Assembly: GCA_963575645.1 (NCBI GenBank)
Contig: OY754473.1
Coordinates: forward strand, 7,130,001-7,194,000
Source: Xanthostigma xanthostigma
Lineage: Eukaryota > Arthropoda > Insecta > Raphidioptera > Raphidiidae
DNA length: 64,000 nt
Direction: 5' to 3'
Position numbers and translations under genes: made by a program. The notes beneath the pieces are model-generated. The model did no database searches, was not told where the DNA came from, and saw only the letters and a list, made by a program, of their open reading frames with translations. Position 1 is the stretch's first letter. Each line of letters opens with the position of its first letter. This document shows, in pieces, positions 22,891 through 34,535 of the stretch.

Positions 22891-23171
22891 TCGATATACT
22901 TCTACCAGTTCTAGGATTGGAACCTCGGAACTGGGGGCTTGTAAAAGACGAGTCATGCGAGCAACGGCGTTCCAACGAGTGCGGCCACTCTCAAATATCA
23001 AACCGGAAAGATTAAAATCGTTATTAATTTTATTTCATCGAAAAATCTGACATACGCAACTTCGTTGCACGGCAATAAATAATACGAAACCAGTCGAGTG
23101 CGGCCGATGAAAAACAAAAACGGTTGCGGTTTGTGTATGACGCGCGTTGTTCGCGTTGCCATGGTTACGTC

Positions 23172-23199
23172 CAACACACACACACACACACACACACAT
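23172..23199 (+). repeat. (CA)n microsatellite
   Basis: Thirteen or so CA dinucleotides in a GC-richer patch (22900-23330). The preceding GTTGCCATGGTTAC (23155-23168) resembles an RFX X-box. Confidence 0.85.
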
Positions 23200-23335
23200 G
23201 CGTACCTTCGCACGTACGCACGTCATTCATCGATTCGGTTGCGTTGTTTATGGAACGTTTGCAGAGACGGCAAACAAACAGGAATGTTAAAAAGCAGCGT
23301 TAGTGTTTTATATAACCTGTGGACTGACCGAGCGG

Positions 23336-23890
23336 GGGAAAATTTTGTATTTATTATTATCATTTTCTTTTGCATTAACGGCAAATATATATTTTGGGTT
23401 TAGTAAATTAATTTTTTAACTTCCCGGTTGTACCCTACAACAATGATATATCTTTCTTTACGGAGCGGGGTGGCGTAGTGGTGAGAGCACTAGACTCACA
23501 TTCTGGAGGTACCGGGTTCGAATCCCGGCGGGGGCCAATGTGGCCGGGACTTTTTCCCGCTGCCTCTCGCCGAGAAACGGTAATTCCTGTACCGGCCGTC
23601 TTGTTGAGGTTTTCCATGGTTTCCCTCAATAATTCCAGAGAAATATTGAGATGGTTCCTTATTCAAGGTCATGGCCGATTACCTGTCAAACTGCTATGCT
23701 GAAAATTTGACTACCTTATCCTTAATTTCCTAAAAATTCCTTCATTCGCCCATTGCTATTAATTAAGTTGAAGTTGAAAAATGTAGAAAATCGGGAAGTG
23801 TAGTAGAAAAAAAATTGTAATGGTGCGAATGGGGTCTGTTATAACATAAAGTTGAGAAACGGACGTTAAACGCATTATTATTATTTATTA
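23336..23890 (+). mobile_element. tRNA-derived SINE-like element H, copy 1
   Basis: It matches 53195-53720 in reverse over its whole length, including about 125 bp before the tRNA-like head and a body ending GACGTTAAACGCATTATTA with an ATT-rich tail. The shared upstream segment is unusual for a SINE. Confidence 0.7.
23467..23536 (+). tRNA. tRNA-like SINE head (Val-CAC-like)
   Basis: GGCGTAGTGGTGAGAGCAC (A-box region), stem CTAGA/TCTGG enclosing loop CTCACAT, and GGGTTCGAATCCC (B box) give a plausible tRNA-Val(CAC) fold. Because the same head occurs in a repeat at 53.5 kb with CGC in the anticodon position, I read it as a SINE promoter, not a cellular tRNA. Confidence 0.5.
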
Positions 23891-23957
23891 TAACCTGCGG
23901 ACTGCACTGATAAAGCATAACTTCATTGTTTTTAAAGATGTTACAATAACTCTTTTT

Positions 23958-24482
23958 ACACGCTTTATATTAGTTTCACTTGTAAGTTTGTATGTATGTA
24001 TGTTTGTAACCTCGTTTGGACTACAGCAAGTGGTTTATTACTGTTAGAATGTTATGCCACTACTGTAAGAGCAATCGTTGACCGAGCGGTCTAAGGCGCT
24101 AGTCTTCGCTGACGTCAACTCTCGGATTCACCGATCGTGGGTTCTTATCCCGTCCACGCCGAAATAAAAAATTTGTTTTTTTTTTTCGCCAAACTTTTGA
24201 CAACAAATTGAACTAAAAAGTGGAAAATAAATATAGTTTAAAAAACACGCTTTATATCGAACTAAAAAGTAAAAAATATTTTTTTAAAATAAGCTTAAAA
24301 CAATAATGAATAAAAAATACTAGTATTATTGTGAAAAAAGCGTGGGTGGTTCGATGTACGAAAATGTGGAACAAAGCGCCCCACGCTTTTTTCACAATAC
24401 TACTAGTATTTTTTATTCATTATTGTTTTAAGCTTATTTTAAAAAAAATATTTTTTACTTTTTAGTTCGATAAAAAGCGTGT
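23958..24482 (+). mobile_element. Family F element: inverted-repeat transposon with tRNA-like core, copy 1
   Basis: It is bounded by ACACGCTTTATAT and an inverted AAAGCGTGT. The right half is a large palindrome (24235-24345 with 24386-24482; spacer around 24350-24385 with GTGGGTGGTTCGATGTACG). The left half carries a tRNA-like sequence. It matches 34668-35993 in reverse. Confidence 0.7.
24076..24162 (+). tRNA. tRNA-Leu-like sequence inside family F
   Basis: GACCGAGCGGTCTAAGGCGC matches a class II tRNA D-arm (Leu-like), followed by a long variable region and GTGGGTTCTTATCCC, a B box with one unusual base. It lies within a repeated element and is likely non-functional. Confidence 0.45.
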
Positions 24483-25187
24483 TTTTTAGTTTTTTTTTAA
24501 ATTACATTTATTATTATTATATTATGAATAAAAGTAAAAAAAATAGAAGCTTCCTAATTCTCAGTGCAAAAATATTCACAGGGGCTATTACAGTCTGTGA
24601 ATTTTACGACGGAATTCCGTACGGCCGTTGTTAAAATTATCAGCGCTGCTGGATTTCTGTCTCACTTGAACTTATGCGATGTTAAATGTGTTAGAAAGTG
24701 ACAAAATATTAACAGTAGGTACTCTAAACGTTTACAGAATAGCACCGTTAGTCTTGGAGCGCCTCTACTGTTAAAGGTTTTAATTAGAAAAGCACGAACC
24801 CGATGAGAATAGCTGCGCGGTTTCGCAAATACCATCAACTGGGTTCTCTTCGTATGTTACTTTCGCGAGTTGGGTAGCTCTATGAAAGAGAAGTTTCAAG
24901 TTACTCGCTGAAACTGAAAACCGCACGTCGGTTTACCTTACAATGCAGGTGTGAGAAACTATAATATACGGAAGTCTGAAAGCACGCGGATGCGACCATT
25001 GCGGTCTTCGACTGTTCAAAAAAGAAAAATATTACTGTTGATGTGACGCCACAAGTTCCACCATATTAAAAATACAGACGCAAACGGCCTTGGTTGTCGA
25101 GCGTCTATATTATCAACGATCTCTTTCTGTATTAAAATTCACATTTCATCCAGCCATATACTTACTTGGCAAAGATAGAGTTTAAAA
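24483..25187. other. Nothing coding; short dispersed motif at 25093
   Basis: No gene or element boundary seen apart from the short motif described in the findings. Confidence 0.35.
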
Positions 25188-25751
25188 CATATATTAATAC
25201 GCTAAGGTTAAGAATGTATGCCTCCCTTTTTAGAAAAAACCTCACAATATATAATTTGCTTGCTCTACTGACATCGACAACTAAAAAATTTATTATTGCT
25301 TTTGTTTTTGTAAATTAATTAATTAACAGCAACGCTGAACAACGTTTGCCATCTGACGGCTTTAATTTTGAAACAACGTCAACACTTCGATCTGTCATCT
25401 GACCTTCATATTGTAATACAACAGACACAATACTGCACACTGCCATCTGACGGCTTTAATTTTGAAACAGCGAGCAACGCTGAACAACGTCACAGCAATG
25501 CTGCATGATGCCACCTGACGGCTTAGCTCAACGCTTTTGCTACTTGCGCCTCTATATGACAATTTTAGTAAAATATTTCTTCGATCTGTCATCTGAGCTT
25601 CATATTGTAATACAACAAAAAGAAGAACGTTATAAGCAGTGGGCAAAATTAGAAACGAATTGAATACCTGCAATCATATTTAAAAAATAATTTTGTAAAG
25701 TGATAATTATTATGCTTATTTAGTGCGAATAATTCGCACAGGTCACACTAG
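25188..25751 (+). mobile_element. Non-autonomous Helitron, copy 3
   Basis: Body and 3' end (hairpin then ACACTAG|T) are intact. The 5' terminus is slightly degenerate. The 92-aa reverse open frame inside also occurs, variably broken, in other copies and has no similarity I recognise. Confidence 0.85.
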
Positions 25752-25752
25752 T

Positions 25753-26059
25753 ATAAATAAAAATGTTAACGGTCGTTTCTCCACCGATTGTTTTGAAATT
25801 TTGACAAAACGATGCATTCGAATACCCGCGTGTTTTTATATACAGCAGCATCTGTTGAACGTTAAAGCAACACACGCTGTACTAAATATTTTACGGCAAT
25901 GGGAGTGCTCTTTGTTGAACACAGCGACATCTGTTGAACGTTAAACCGACACACGCTATATTAAATGTTTTACGGCAATGAGAGCTCCATCTGTTGAACG
26001 TAACAGCAACACACCTAAACCAGACTGAGCCACAGCCACGCGTGGCCGGGTACAACTAG
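25753..26059 (+). mobile_element. Second Helitron family, 3' end
   Basis: It ends in hairpin GCCACGCGTGGC, then CGGGTACAA and CTAG followed by T, a Helitron-type terminus unlike that of the first family. Upstream are three CATCTGTTGAACGT-type repeats with ACACACGCT. It directly abuts Helitron copy 3. The 5' end is not identified. Confidence 0.6.
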
Positions 26060-26348
26060 TATAAGATAAAGATTAAGCAAGGGAAAACCATAATTTTATG
26101 TGAAATTAAAATTACATTATGACGGAATCTGATTCGACCAGTCCAGCCAACGAGTATTTTTCCTGAGAACAGTGCTTCCGATTGGCCGCAAGAGGCTGCA
26201 CAATATAAAAGAACTCAATTAAAATATTTATTCAAAAAATAGTACCTATCTAGAGCATTTTGTGTGACTTAAAACTCACTGGTCGCTCGTTTTAACATAA
26301 AGTACTATTTTTGTAATAAATATTTAATTTGGTCAAAATTGAATAGCT

Positions 26349-26653
26349 TGTCAATAAATAAAATTATCGACCAATTTTTCAGACAATATATTAACAAAAA
26401 ATAGGTATAATTAATACATTAACGTTTCAATACGGATTTGGACCATCTTCAGAACTGATCTAAAAAATATAAAAAATAATTAATATTTAATTTCTAATTC
26501 GCTTTATATAAAATTTTTTCAAAATTATTAATTAGTATTAAATTTTTGAAAAAAAAGAAGGCCCAAATCCGGATTGAAACGTTAATGTATTAATTATATT
26601 TTTTGTTAATACATTGTCTGAAAAATTTGTCTATAATTTTATTTATTGAAGAG
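26349..26653. mobile_element. Fold-back element, ~100-bp arms
   Basis: 26349-26456 is inverted at 26557-26653, pairing over TTTTTCAGACAAT, AATTAATACATTAACGTTTC and GGATTTGG. Motifs of this kind (CGTTTCAATACGGATTTGG) are frequent in arthropod MITEs. Confidence 0.8.
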
Positions 26654-27477
26654 GTCTAATAAGACGTTAATCAAAGATTTGAATAGCTTGTGTTATTTTA
26701 TATGTTTACCCCATACCTAGTGTCTGATGGAAATAGTCGGATATCGGAAAAAGATATATGTTCACCAGGCCTAACTATCTATTTATCTATCTCAGACACA
26801 TCCTGCTGCATGGTGAGATTGTCGAAGACATAACAGACATACGTCACGAACATATAATGAATAATATTGTATTGTGTAACATCTTCTGTAGCACTCATTG
26901 TTCGAATGCATTCCAAACAGACATCTTATAACAATGTATACACCTCTCGTTTCAAAGAAGTTTTCTTGTCAAAAGAAAATTCATAATCTGGAGTTACAAA
27001 CATACAAAAACACTGAACTTTTTTTTATCAACTTGAAAAAAATAGTAGATTGTAGGGGAAGGTTGCGATCAGTGGACCGGCTGTTTCAGCTAAGCGTGGG
27101 AGCAGCGGGCCCTCGCCCATGGCGTCGCGCGAGATCCTCTTGTGTACTGACTTGAAGTCAAACGCCAGGAACTATATTAGGTTTTCTGTTGTATATCTAT
27201 GCATACAAATATGGTGGATCACTGCATTGATCTTGGGAATAGGTATGAAAGAAAAGGGCCCCTATGAGGCCTAGATTAGTTCACGCTACGCCACTGGACT
27301 CTTTCATTGGGTCAACTAAATATATCAAAAACTTAAACATTCTATTAAGTCACAAAGTAGCGTCACTGACCCCATGGGCCCATCGGGCCCCACGGTAATC
27401 TCAGACTGACATGTCTGAGATTGTTTACGACGCCGACAACATAATATTATTGTAAAAGCAACATAAATTATCAAACC
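26654..27477. other. Nothing recognised
   Basis: A GC-richer patch at 27055-27150 has an open frame without similarity or splice signals that convince. Confidence 0.35.
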
Positions 27478-27560
27478 GAGAGAAGAAATAATTCATTTAT
27501 ATTTTTTTACTATAATATTATGTAAAATATAAATGAATTATTTCTTCTCTTCGTTTAACG
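27478..27560. repeat. Short hairpin, ~30-bp arms
   Basis: GAGAAGAAATAATTCATTTA pairs with its inverse 50 bp away around an AT-rich loop. Confidence 0.8.
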
Positions 27561-27659
27561 ACAACTCTCAATAACACCACAAAGTGCACAGTCTCTCAGT
27601 GTCGCTATATAGAGGTTACACTGTATATCTCTTAGCTATAATATGTCAAAAATAACTTG

Positions 27660-27705
27660 ACAGCAGCTCAAAACGCGAGTGAGGGGAGCCACGGGTACAA
27701 CTAGT
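27660..27705 (+). mobile_element. Helitron-like 3' end, degenerate
   Basis: GAGCCACGGGTACAACTAGT matches the second Helitron terminus at 26.04 kb but has lost half of the hairpin. Confidence 0.45.
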
Positions 27706-27927
27706 GTGAAATAAAAATAATTTGACCAGATTATAGATATTATTAAAGTAAGTTTATTGTATATAAAAATGAAATACAACGCTAACGAATCCGCTAGTAA
27801 AACCAGTTCGTAATAAAATCGTACATAACCTAAAAATTCTGAACAAAATGGCATCGAAACCCGTCTAGAAGTTATGACTGTACAAACATTAAATTTTCTT
27901 ATGAATCGAAAAATCAAAATATGTCAA

Positions 27928-28504
27928 TCATATATATTAATACGCTAAAGATGTTTGCCTCCCTTTTTAAAAAAAAACCTCACAATTTCTCCACATAAAT
28001 TATATATCATTTTACAGATAATTGCTTGCTCTACTGACATCGACAACTAAAAAATTTATTATTGCTTTTGTTTTTGTAAATTAATTAAAATACAGCAACG
28101 CTGAACAACGTCTGCCATCTGACGGCTTTAACTTTGAAACAACGTCAACACTTCGATCTGTCATCTGACCTTCATATTGTAATACAACAGACACAATACT
28201 GCACACTGCCATCTGACGGCTTTAATTTTGAAACAGCGAGCAACGCTGAACGTCACAGCAATGCTGCATGATGCCATCTGACGGCTTAGTTCAACGCTCT
28301 TGCTACTTGCGCCTCTATATGACAATTTTAGTAAAATATTTCTTCGATCTGTCATCATGAGCTTCATATTGTAATACAACAAAAAGAAGAACGTTATAAA
28401 ATTAGAAACGAATTGAATACATGCAATCATATTTAAAAAATAATTTTGTAAAGTGATAATTATTATACTTATTTAATGCGAATAATTCGCACAGGTCACA
28501 CTAG
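27928..28504 (+). mobile_element. Non-autonomous Helitron, copy 4
   Basis: Complete: A|TCATATATATTAATACGC at the 5' end and hairpin plus CTAG|T at the 3' end, about 577 bp. Confidence 0.92.
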
Positions 28505-28814
28505 TTGGATCAAAATATTACAATAATTGATAATAAAGTCTGTGAGATTGTCTTTAAAGCGAAGGCAATAAAATTGTGTCAGCGCCGTCTGCTTTTTGTT
28601 CTTTTACGGCAATAAAAGCTATGAACAGAGTTCCATTAAGGCTCTACCGTTGTGAACATCGGCTGGCAATGTTCCATTTGCTTCGTTCAGACCAACACAG
28701 CCACCCACTCGTAAATAGTACCAATTCAAGCCACTATCACATACAGCTCGCTATATATACGTTATTTTAATTAAAATTATTTTTTGTGTTCTACTAATAC
28801 AATCACGGATACAT

Positions 28815-29340
28815 TTTTACAGAAGGCCTCTTGTTAACGACAACGGATAACGGCCCGATTTTTATGACGGGCCGACGCGCAGTGTTCAATAGGTTAGTGC
28901 GGGTGTTTGTTAACGCGGCGGGCATGTGACCGTTTCAACGGATACGCGCACGTCGCCCCTCGGCGAGACGCCGGTCGGTCCGATGCAGTGAGCCACGTCA
29001 TTTCAAAGAAGTCTGTTAACGACGACAGATGTGCGCGCACGTTTCTACCTATACTTACCTACCTACCTTGTGCTGCTCATTGTAAATATGGAGTTTAAAA
29101 TTGATATTGATATGGATTTATTAATTTGCCTTGTTCATATTAGGCCAGTGTTGGGACAAGACTTTAGAAAATTACAAAAAATAAAGCAAGACATACTTGC
29201 ACTGCTTCGCCCTTCAAGTATAGAACTGATATCGATAACAACGGACGCGCTCACGTATATTAGCGGATCGTGTACAAAGGTAACCGTTTCGCGTCGGCCC
29301 GTTACCCGCTGACTAAAACGGTCGTTAACAAGAGCCCTAA
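28815..29340 (+). mobile_element. PIF/Harbinger-like deletion derivative with MADF fragment
   Basis: The ends AGGCCTCTTGTTAACGAC and GTCGTTAACAAGAGCCCT are inverted, with a further inverted GGGCCGACGCG block inside. It contains a MADF-like coding fragment, which fits the accessory gene of Harbinger elements. Target duplication is unclear. Confidence 0.6.
29088..29312 (+). pseudogene. MADF-domain fragment of a Harbinger accessory protein
   Basis: The frame reads MEFKIDIDMDLLICLVHIRP then VLGQDF. The pattern 'xxLIxLVxxRPVLWD' is the start of a MADF DNA-binding domain. Here the conserved Trp is Gly-Gln. The domain then stops matching after about 30 residues, so the element has lost the rest. 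Confidence 0.55.
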
Positions 29341-29849
29341 ACAAACAATACCTCAGTTGTTGAGCGTTTATAATTTACAATCAATCTCTTACAATCAAAT
29401 CTCTTAAGCTTAAAACCTATATTCAAGAATGCCATTTGTTTTCAACTAAATGTGGATCAAACAAATGACAATCTTGCATCTAGAAGCCAAATTCGCACCA
29501 AATATTCGACATTCAGCCTTTCCAAACTAACAAAAACGTTGATTGCAGCGTTTCAAGTTAATTTAAATATTTTTATACGTGGCTGTACATCGATTCATAC
29601 TGTTTTTTATAAACGAGCTCGGATCGCCCCCGGTTTTTATCAAAATATTGTCTATTGTTCGTTTTTTTTCTGTTCATATGAAATAAATAAACGCGGTATA
29701 GATATCCTTTACTAGCTATTTTAAAACCATATAGCGATTTCAAATATCCAAGTTTAACAAAAGTTAACCCTTTCGTAATCTTTTTACATTTCAAAACAAA
29801 TGCACCCACAATTTTGTAATTGTCAGATTCTACCAAAGGAGCTCCTTTG

Positions 29850-30210
29850 GTCGAAGCGCGATGTCTACTCTATTCCCTGGCAAAAGTTCGATCAAAATTG
29901 GTTCAGCGGTTTTTTATTTAGCCCGAAACAAACTGGTCAACACCTCGTTGATCATAATCGGGTAAGTTGTAAGACTCTAGAAAACAACCGTAAGAAATAT
30001 GTCCTTTAGCCGCCATTTTTTTTTCATCAAAATGTTTATATAATGTCACTTGAACAAATGAGCAATCGGTCAGTGAACGTTTCGTTGAAATCGGTTTAGT
30101 ATTTAAAACTATAGAGCGGAACAAATATACAATACACTCAACCATATAACCCCCCTTTTTTCGGAAATCGAGTAAGGATACTATATAGCTACAGATATTT
30201 AAAAAATATG
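29850..30210 (+). mobile_element. RTE-like 3' UTR, copy 1 (family O)
   Basis: It matches 60250-60640, sharing TTCGATCAAAATTGGTTCAG, GAAACGTTTCGTTGAAATC-like and a pyrimidine run before TCGAGTAA. This is typical of RTE-like 3' regions in insects. Confidence 0.6.
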
Positions 30211-30244
30211 TAAATATACTTTTAATAATAATATCAGCGCTTAA

Positions 30245-32382
30245 GGAGGTTGAGCCGTTTTACGAAAATAATGAAAAAATCTGAAATAAAGTTTTTTTAA
30301 TAGATTTTTTTATGACAAAATTTTCTGTAAAAAATCCAAAATCATTAGGAGATTTATAAAGTTAAAAATTAAAAAAACTTTTACATGCAGTCTTATGGAA
30401 AATATGTCAACCTAGCATACAAACGGTACATTTTAATTTTTTGCAAATAACCAAATAATGTCAGCAGTTCCGAAAACTAACTATGTAAAGCATCGATGTG
30501 TTACGCATATTTTAATATTTTTTTCAATTTAATTAGGAGATTTTTAATCAATAAAAAAAAATATTAAACCTTAGCACTTTTCGATTATGGACTTTTATTC
30601 TTGACAATTTTAACAATTTTAACTGAATTTTCAATTTTTAATGATTTAATTTTAATTTTTATTACTTCTAATTTCTTTTTTTAATTATTTACTGCAAACA
30701 ATATGTAAAATATAGATATTTACATAAATTTATTTTTTCTAACCTAACTTTGTACAACAAATTCAAAAGTTAGTCCATTAAGTAAAATACTGAAATAATT
30801 AATTAATATTAAAAAAAATATTTATTTATGCCTTTATGACAATAATTTATTTATCATCGACTTATAACCTTTTGTAAAAAGTTATTATGGAAAAGTTCCC
30901 ATTTAGAATTCGACTTACTTTTGATTGGGACTGTAAAGGCCCCCATACACCTCGTTCTTTTTTGGCAGTTTTCATCGTCACGATAAAACACGTCGGTCAA
31001 AACCGAAGTGTATGGGCAAAAACTGTCGATGAAACACGGCAGTTTTTTTATCTGCCGAATCTTGATTTTAAACACGACGTGTTTGCTGGTTGTCGTTTAT
31101 AATGGCCCCCATACACCTCGTTCTTTTTTGGCAGTTTTAACCGCCGGGTAAAACTGTACGGTTAAACACGAACAACGGCCATCCCCATACACCTCGTTCT
31201 TTTATGGCAGTTTTAACCGCACTGGTAAAACTGTACGGTTAATTTAAACACAGAGGCGTAGTTTCGTAATTCGTTCAGTTTTTCTGAAGTCGTGGCATCA
31301 TTAATACGATCTGCTTTGATGGAAAATACAATAATATTGATATTATTTTATGTTTAATAAACATTAATAAACAATATAATGCAAAAATAATTAATAAAAT
31401 TGATTGATATTAGTCTAAATTAGAGTGTTTTATTTGACACCATTATTTTTTCCTCTAAATTAATCAATATGTTTATAGCAATTTTCATTTATTTTTGTCA
31501 AAATTGCTTAGCACTAAAACGGTTAAAATATAAATCAATAATCAAACTAATTACAATCATTTAATTAATATGACTTATTTGCTGTACGTCGCACCACTGA
31601 ATAAACACGTCGATTCTATCGGAAAGCGCCACACATTACGATTTAAAACGACAACCAGCAAACACGTCGTGTTTAAAATCAAGCTTCGGCAGATAAAAAA
31701 ACTGCCGTGTTTCATCGACAGTTTTTGCCCATACACTTCGGTTTTGACCGACGTGTTTTATCGTGACGATGAAAACTGCCAAAAAAGAACGAGGTGTATG
31801 GGGGCCTTTAAATCGTAATGTGTGGCGCTTTCCGATAAGAATCGACGTGTTTATTCAGTGGTGCGACGTACAGCAAATAAGTCATATTAATTAAATGATT
31901 GTAATTAGTTTGAGTATTGATTTATATTTTAACCGTTTTAGTGCTAAGCAATTTTGACAAAAATAAATGAAAATTGCTATAAACATATTGATTAATTTAG
32001 AGGAAAAAATAATGGTGTCAAATAAAACACTCTAATTTAGACAAATATCAATCAATTTTATTAATTATTTTTGCATTATATTGTTTATTAATGTTTATTA
32101 AACATAAAATAATATCAATATTATTGTATTTTCCATCAAAGCAGATCGTATTAATGATGCCACGACTTCAGAAAAACTGAACGAAACTACGCCTCTGTGT
32201 GGATATGGCCGTTGTTCGTGTTTAAATTAACCGTACAGTTTTACCCGTGCGGTTAAAACTGCCATAAAAGAACGAGGTGTATGGGGATGGCCGTTGTTCG
32301 TGTTTAACCGTACAGTTTTACCCGGCGGTTAAAACTGCCAAAAAAGAACGAGGTGTATGGGGGCCTTAACGCATCAACCTCC
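30245..32382 (+). mobile_element. Family C element, copy 2 (contains a composite fold-back)
   Basis: Left end TTAA|GGAGGTTGAGCCG, right end TCAACCTCC|TTAA. The inverted ends and flanking TTAA could mark a piggyBac-like target choice, which is inference. The left 620 bp match 22.09-22.89 kb. Confidence 0.55.
30938..32365. mobile_element. Composite fold-back element X-L-X'-L'
   Basis: Four blocks: X 30938-31098, L 31104-31647, X' 31646-31806 (reverse of X) and L' 31807-32365 (reverse of L). Each end is GGCCCCCATACACCTCGTTC or its inverse. Inner copies of CCATACACCTCGTTCTTTT recur at 31182. The L arms are about 550 bp and nearly identical. No transposase is encoded. Confidence 0.85.
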
Positions 32383-32386
32383 TTAA

Positions 32387-33480
32387 ATACGTATTTTTAT
32401 AATCATAGATATTGTACCTATTATGCAATAGCATAGCAAGCCATGTATAGACAAGCGCAGTAACTAAATAATTGCCTGCTCCAGTGAAAACAATTGCGTT
32501 CAAGTGACAGCTAAGAGACGCTATATAATTTTGGAAATAAAAGTGCAAAATTTAGTATTTAAAAATTCATTTTGAAAAAAACGTGTATCATAACTTTGTT
32601 ATATTAGTGCCCGGCTACAAATTTATATATATTTCAAGTCGATTAACGAAATATTTTTGACAAAATTTGATTTTCAATTTTGTATAATAGGTACAAGTGT
32701 ACATTTTATGCTAGCGAAATAGGTGAGTCTAATTTATTGATGTTCATTTATTTCAGTTGTTATTTTGGGAATAAAACATTATTTGGTGTATAGTTTTCGA
32801 TATTTATATACCATGTAACTCACAAAAGGCGTTAATCAAATTAAAAATTCGTTTTATTTTGCATTTTGGAGGCTAGAATTCGATGTCACGTGATATGAAA
32901 TGCAAAAAAATGCATTTAATTTTCATGGCTATAGTACATAATACATATTTAAAAAGATTGTTGTAACCATTTTTTATAATTAATTATCATTAAGGGAAGC
33001 AGTGGCGTAGCCAAAAGAGTGAAATTGGGTGAATTTATTGATGAAAAAATCTTATTTACTTAAGCGGAATGGTTATTATTTCGGAGATCGGTCCGGATTA
33101 TTGGAATGTCTGCATTTTCTGTCCTGGGGGCACTCAGTGGCGTAGTCAATAAAACCTGACGAATCAAACCAAGGAACGCTCGAAATGCCTTGTCAAAAAA
33201 TGTTAAATAATGTTTTGTTGCTATTTAACTTACATTCGACATTATTTTTTGTTATTAGTTGACGAACATCTGTAATATAACAGAGCTATTTATTGTTTTT
33301 TTTTTAATCCCACTGTGTTTTTTAACGTATTTCTTGATAGAATGTGCCTTATATTTATTTATTTATTCTCTTTGAAATTCGTGTCTTGACTGGCATCGAC
33401 AATTTTCCTTTGAACGTTTGTCAAACGCTTGTATTACGTTATTTATATAGCCGAGTTTGAGCGCAGTCAATACAGGGCCG
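32387..33480. other. No gene; TE-end motifs only
   Basis: CAGTGGCGTAGCC-type motifs at about 33000 and 33135 are common transposon termini. No complete element was delimited. Confidence 0.35.
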
Positions 33481-33513
33481 TATAGTGTTCTGTATTTTTT
33501 TAATTTTTTTTTT

Positions 33514-33712
33514 TGACGTGATAACGTCTTATAAATTGATTAAACACCAGCTGCACGCACGAAAAAGTGTAACGTTCCGTTCCGCCGTAACGTTCCGCCT
33601 GACCCTGTGCGTGCAAGCGAGAGCGCAGTAATGTATTATTAAATATGATATTCGAGCGGAATACGTTATCACGTAAAACTATCATCCGTAAACCGACTTT
33701 ACAGACAACCAA
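33514..33712 (+). mobile_element. Family B element, copy 5
   Basis: About 200 bp, in T-rich flanks, with a GTAACGTTCCGCCTGACC block and GTGCGTGCAAGCGAGAGCGC inside. Closely matches 60042-60222. Confidence 0.8.
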
Positions 33713-33952
33713 TTTTTTTCAAAAAAAAATGCGCTTAAATATTCTTTTTTTATTGTGTTCTACACGTATATTAATTTAGTTAACAGTAATAATTAATAAT
33801 TATTTTATACGAATAATTTTTTTTTATTGTATACTATAGATGCTCGACAACTTGGCTTTAGCATTTTTTTTATATATATTAATGCGACACTACTGGAGTA
33901 TTCAAGACTTAAGAACATTTTTTTTATAACCAATGTTTTTTTTAAATTTCAG

Positions 33953-34017
33953 ATAGATGTGAAAATGAACCAAATTCTGATGTCGGGGTGTCGATCCCGC
34001 TGGGGACGAGTGTTAAG
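33953..34017 (+). other. Possible 65-bp exon (uncertain)
   Basis: A pyrimidine-rich tract and TTTCAG precede a GC-richer block that ends AAG|GTAGGA. One frame reads ENEPNSDVGVSIPLGTSV. It lies on the opposite strand to the globin gene. It may belong to an inserted element. No family is recognised. Confidence 0.25.
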
Positions 34018-34359
34018 GTAGGAAATATATTTTTTTTTCAAAATGGATATCCAACTTGTTTTTGTGTCAGATGGGTTTAAAATCGAAATATTTGAAACTG
34101 CTCTAAAAGGTACATTTGTGATCACATTATTTCTTACGTGTTATAAATTAACAAATCGTTATTTATATCTCGATTGTTTAAACAATTTGGTAATTATTCA
34201 ATATTATTAAAGTATGTATTTTTTTAATAATTTAAAAATTGGTAATATTGTTTTTGTCTTGAGTGATTTTTGGACCGATCTGTATTATGCAGTATGCAGC
34301 AATAATATTTGGACTCTAATAATCCTACTAAAAGCAGTATTCTATTTGCTGAACATAAC

Positions 34360-34535
34360 TGATATCGACAGGGCGCCCCACTGGGGCTTGTTTTCTCGCG
34401 CCCATTGTGTTGTAGGGCCTCGAGTTGAGTGGCGGATAATTAAACCATGACGAATGACCGCTGCAGGGGGCCAACCTCTTGTTCTCCGCCCTCCACCGAC
34501 CCTTCCGATATTATCTGGGGCTACGTTATACATAT
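34360..34535. other. GC-rich patch of unknown nature
   Basis: An island of higher GC with an open reverse frame reading GRVGGGRRTRGWPPA. It has no clear splice sites and no family I recognise. It may be a retroelement scrap. Confidence 0.25.

Noticed and set aside
23098-23403. A 101-aa open frame across the CA repeat
   Set aside because: It translates the microsatellite as alternating Thr-His and has opposing frames of similar length; no real coding signal.
23467-23536. A functional tRNA-Val gene
   Set aside because: The same head occurs in a dispersed repeat with a different anticodon, so it is a SINE-type sequence.
25395-25673. A 92-aa frame (MQVFNSFLIL...) recurring in several Helitron copies
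   Set aside because: It is antisense within a non-coding Helitron, is broken in several copies and spans the internal GCCATCTGACGG repeats.
31570-31818. An 82-aa open frame in the composite fold-back
   Set aside because: It spans the junction of arm L and block X', and its mirror image appears on the other strand, so it is a product of the inverted repeat.
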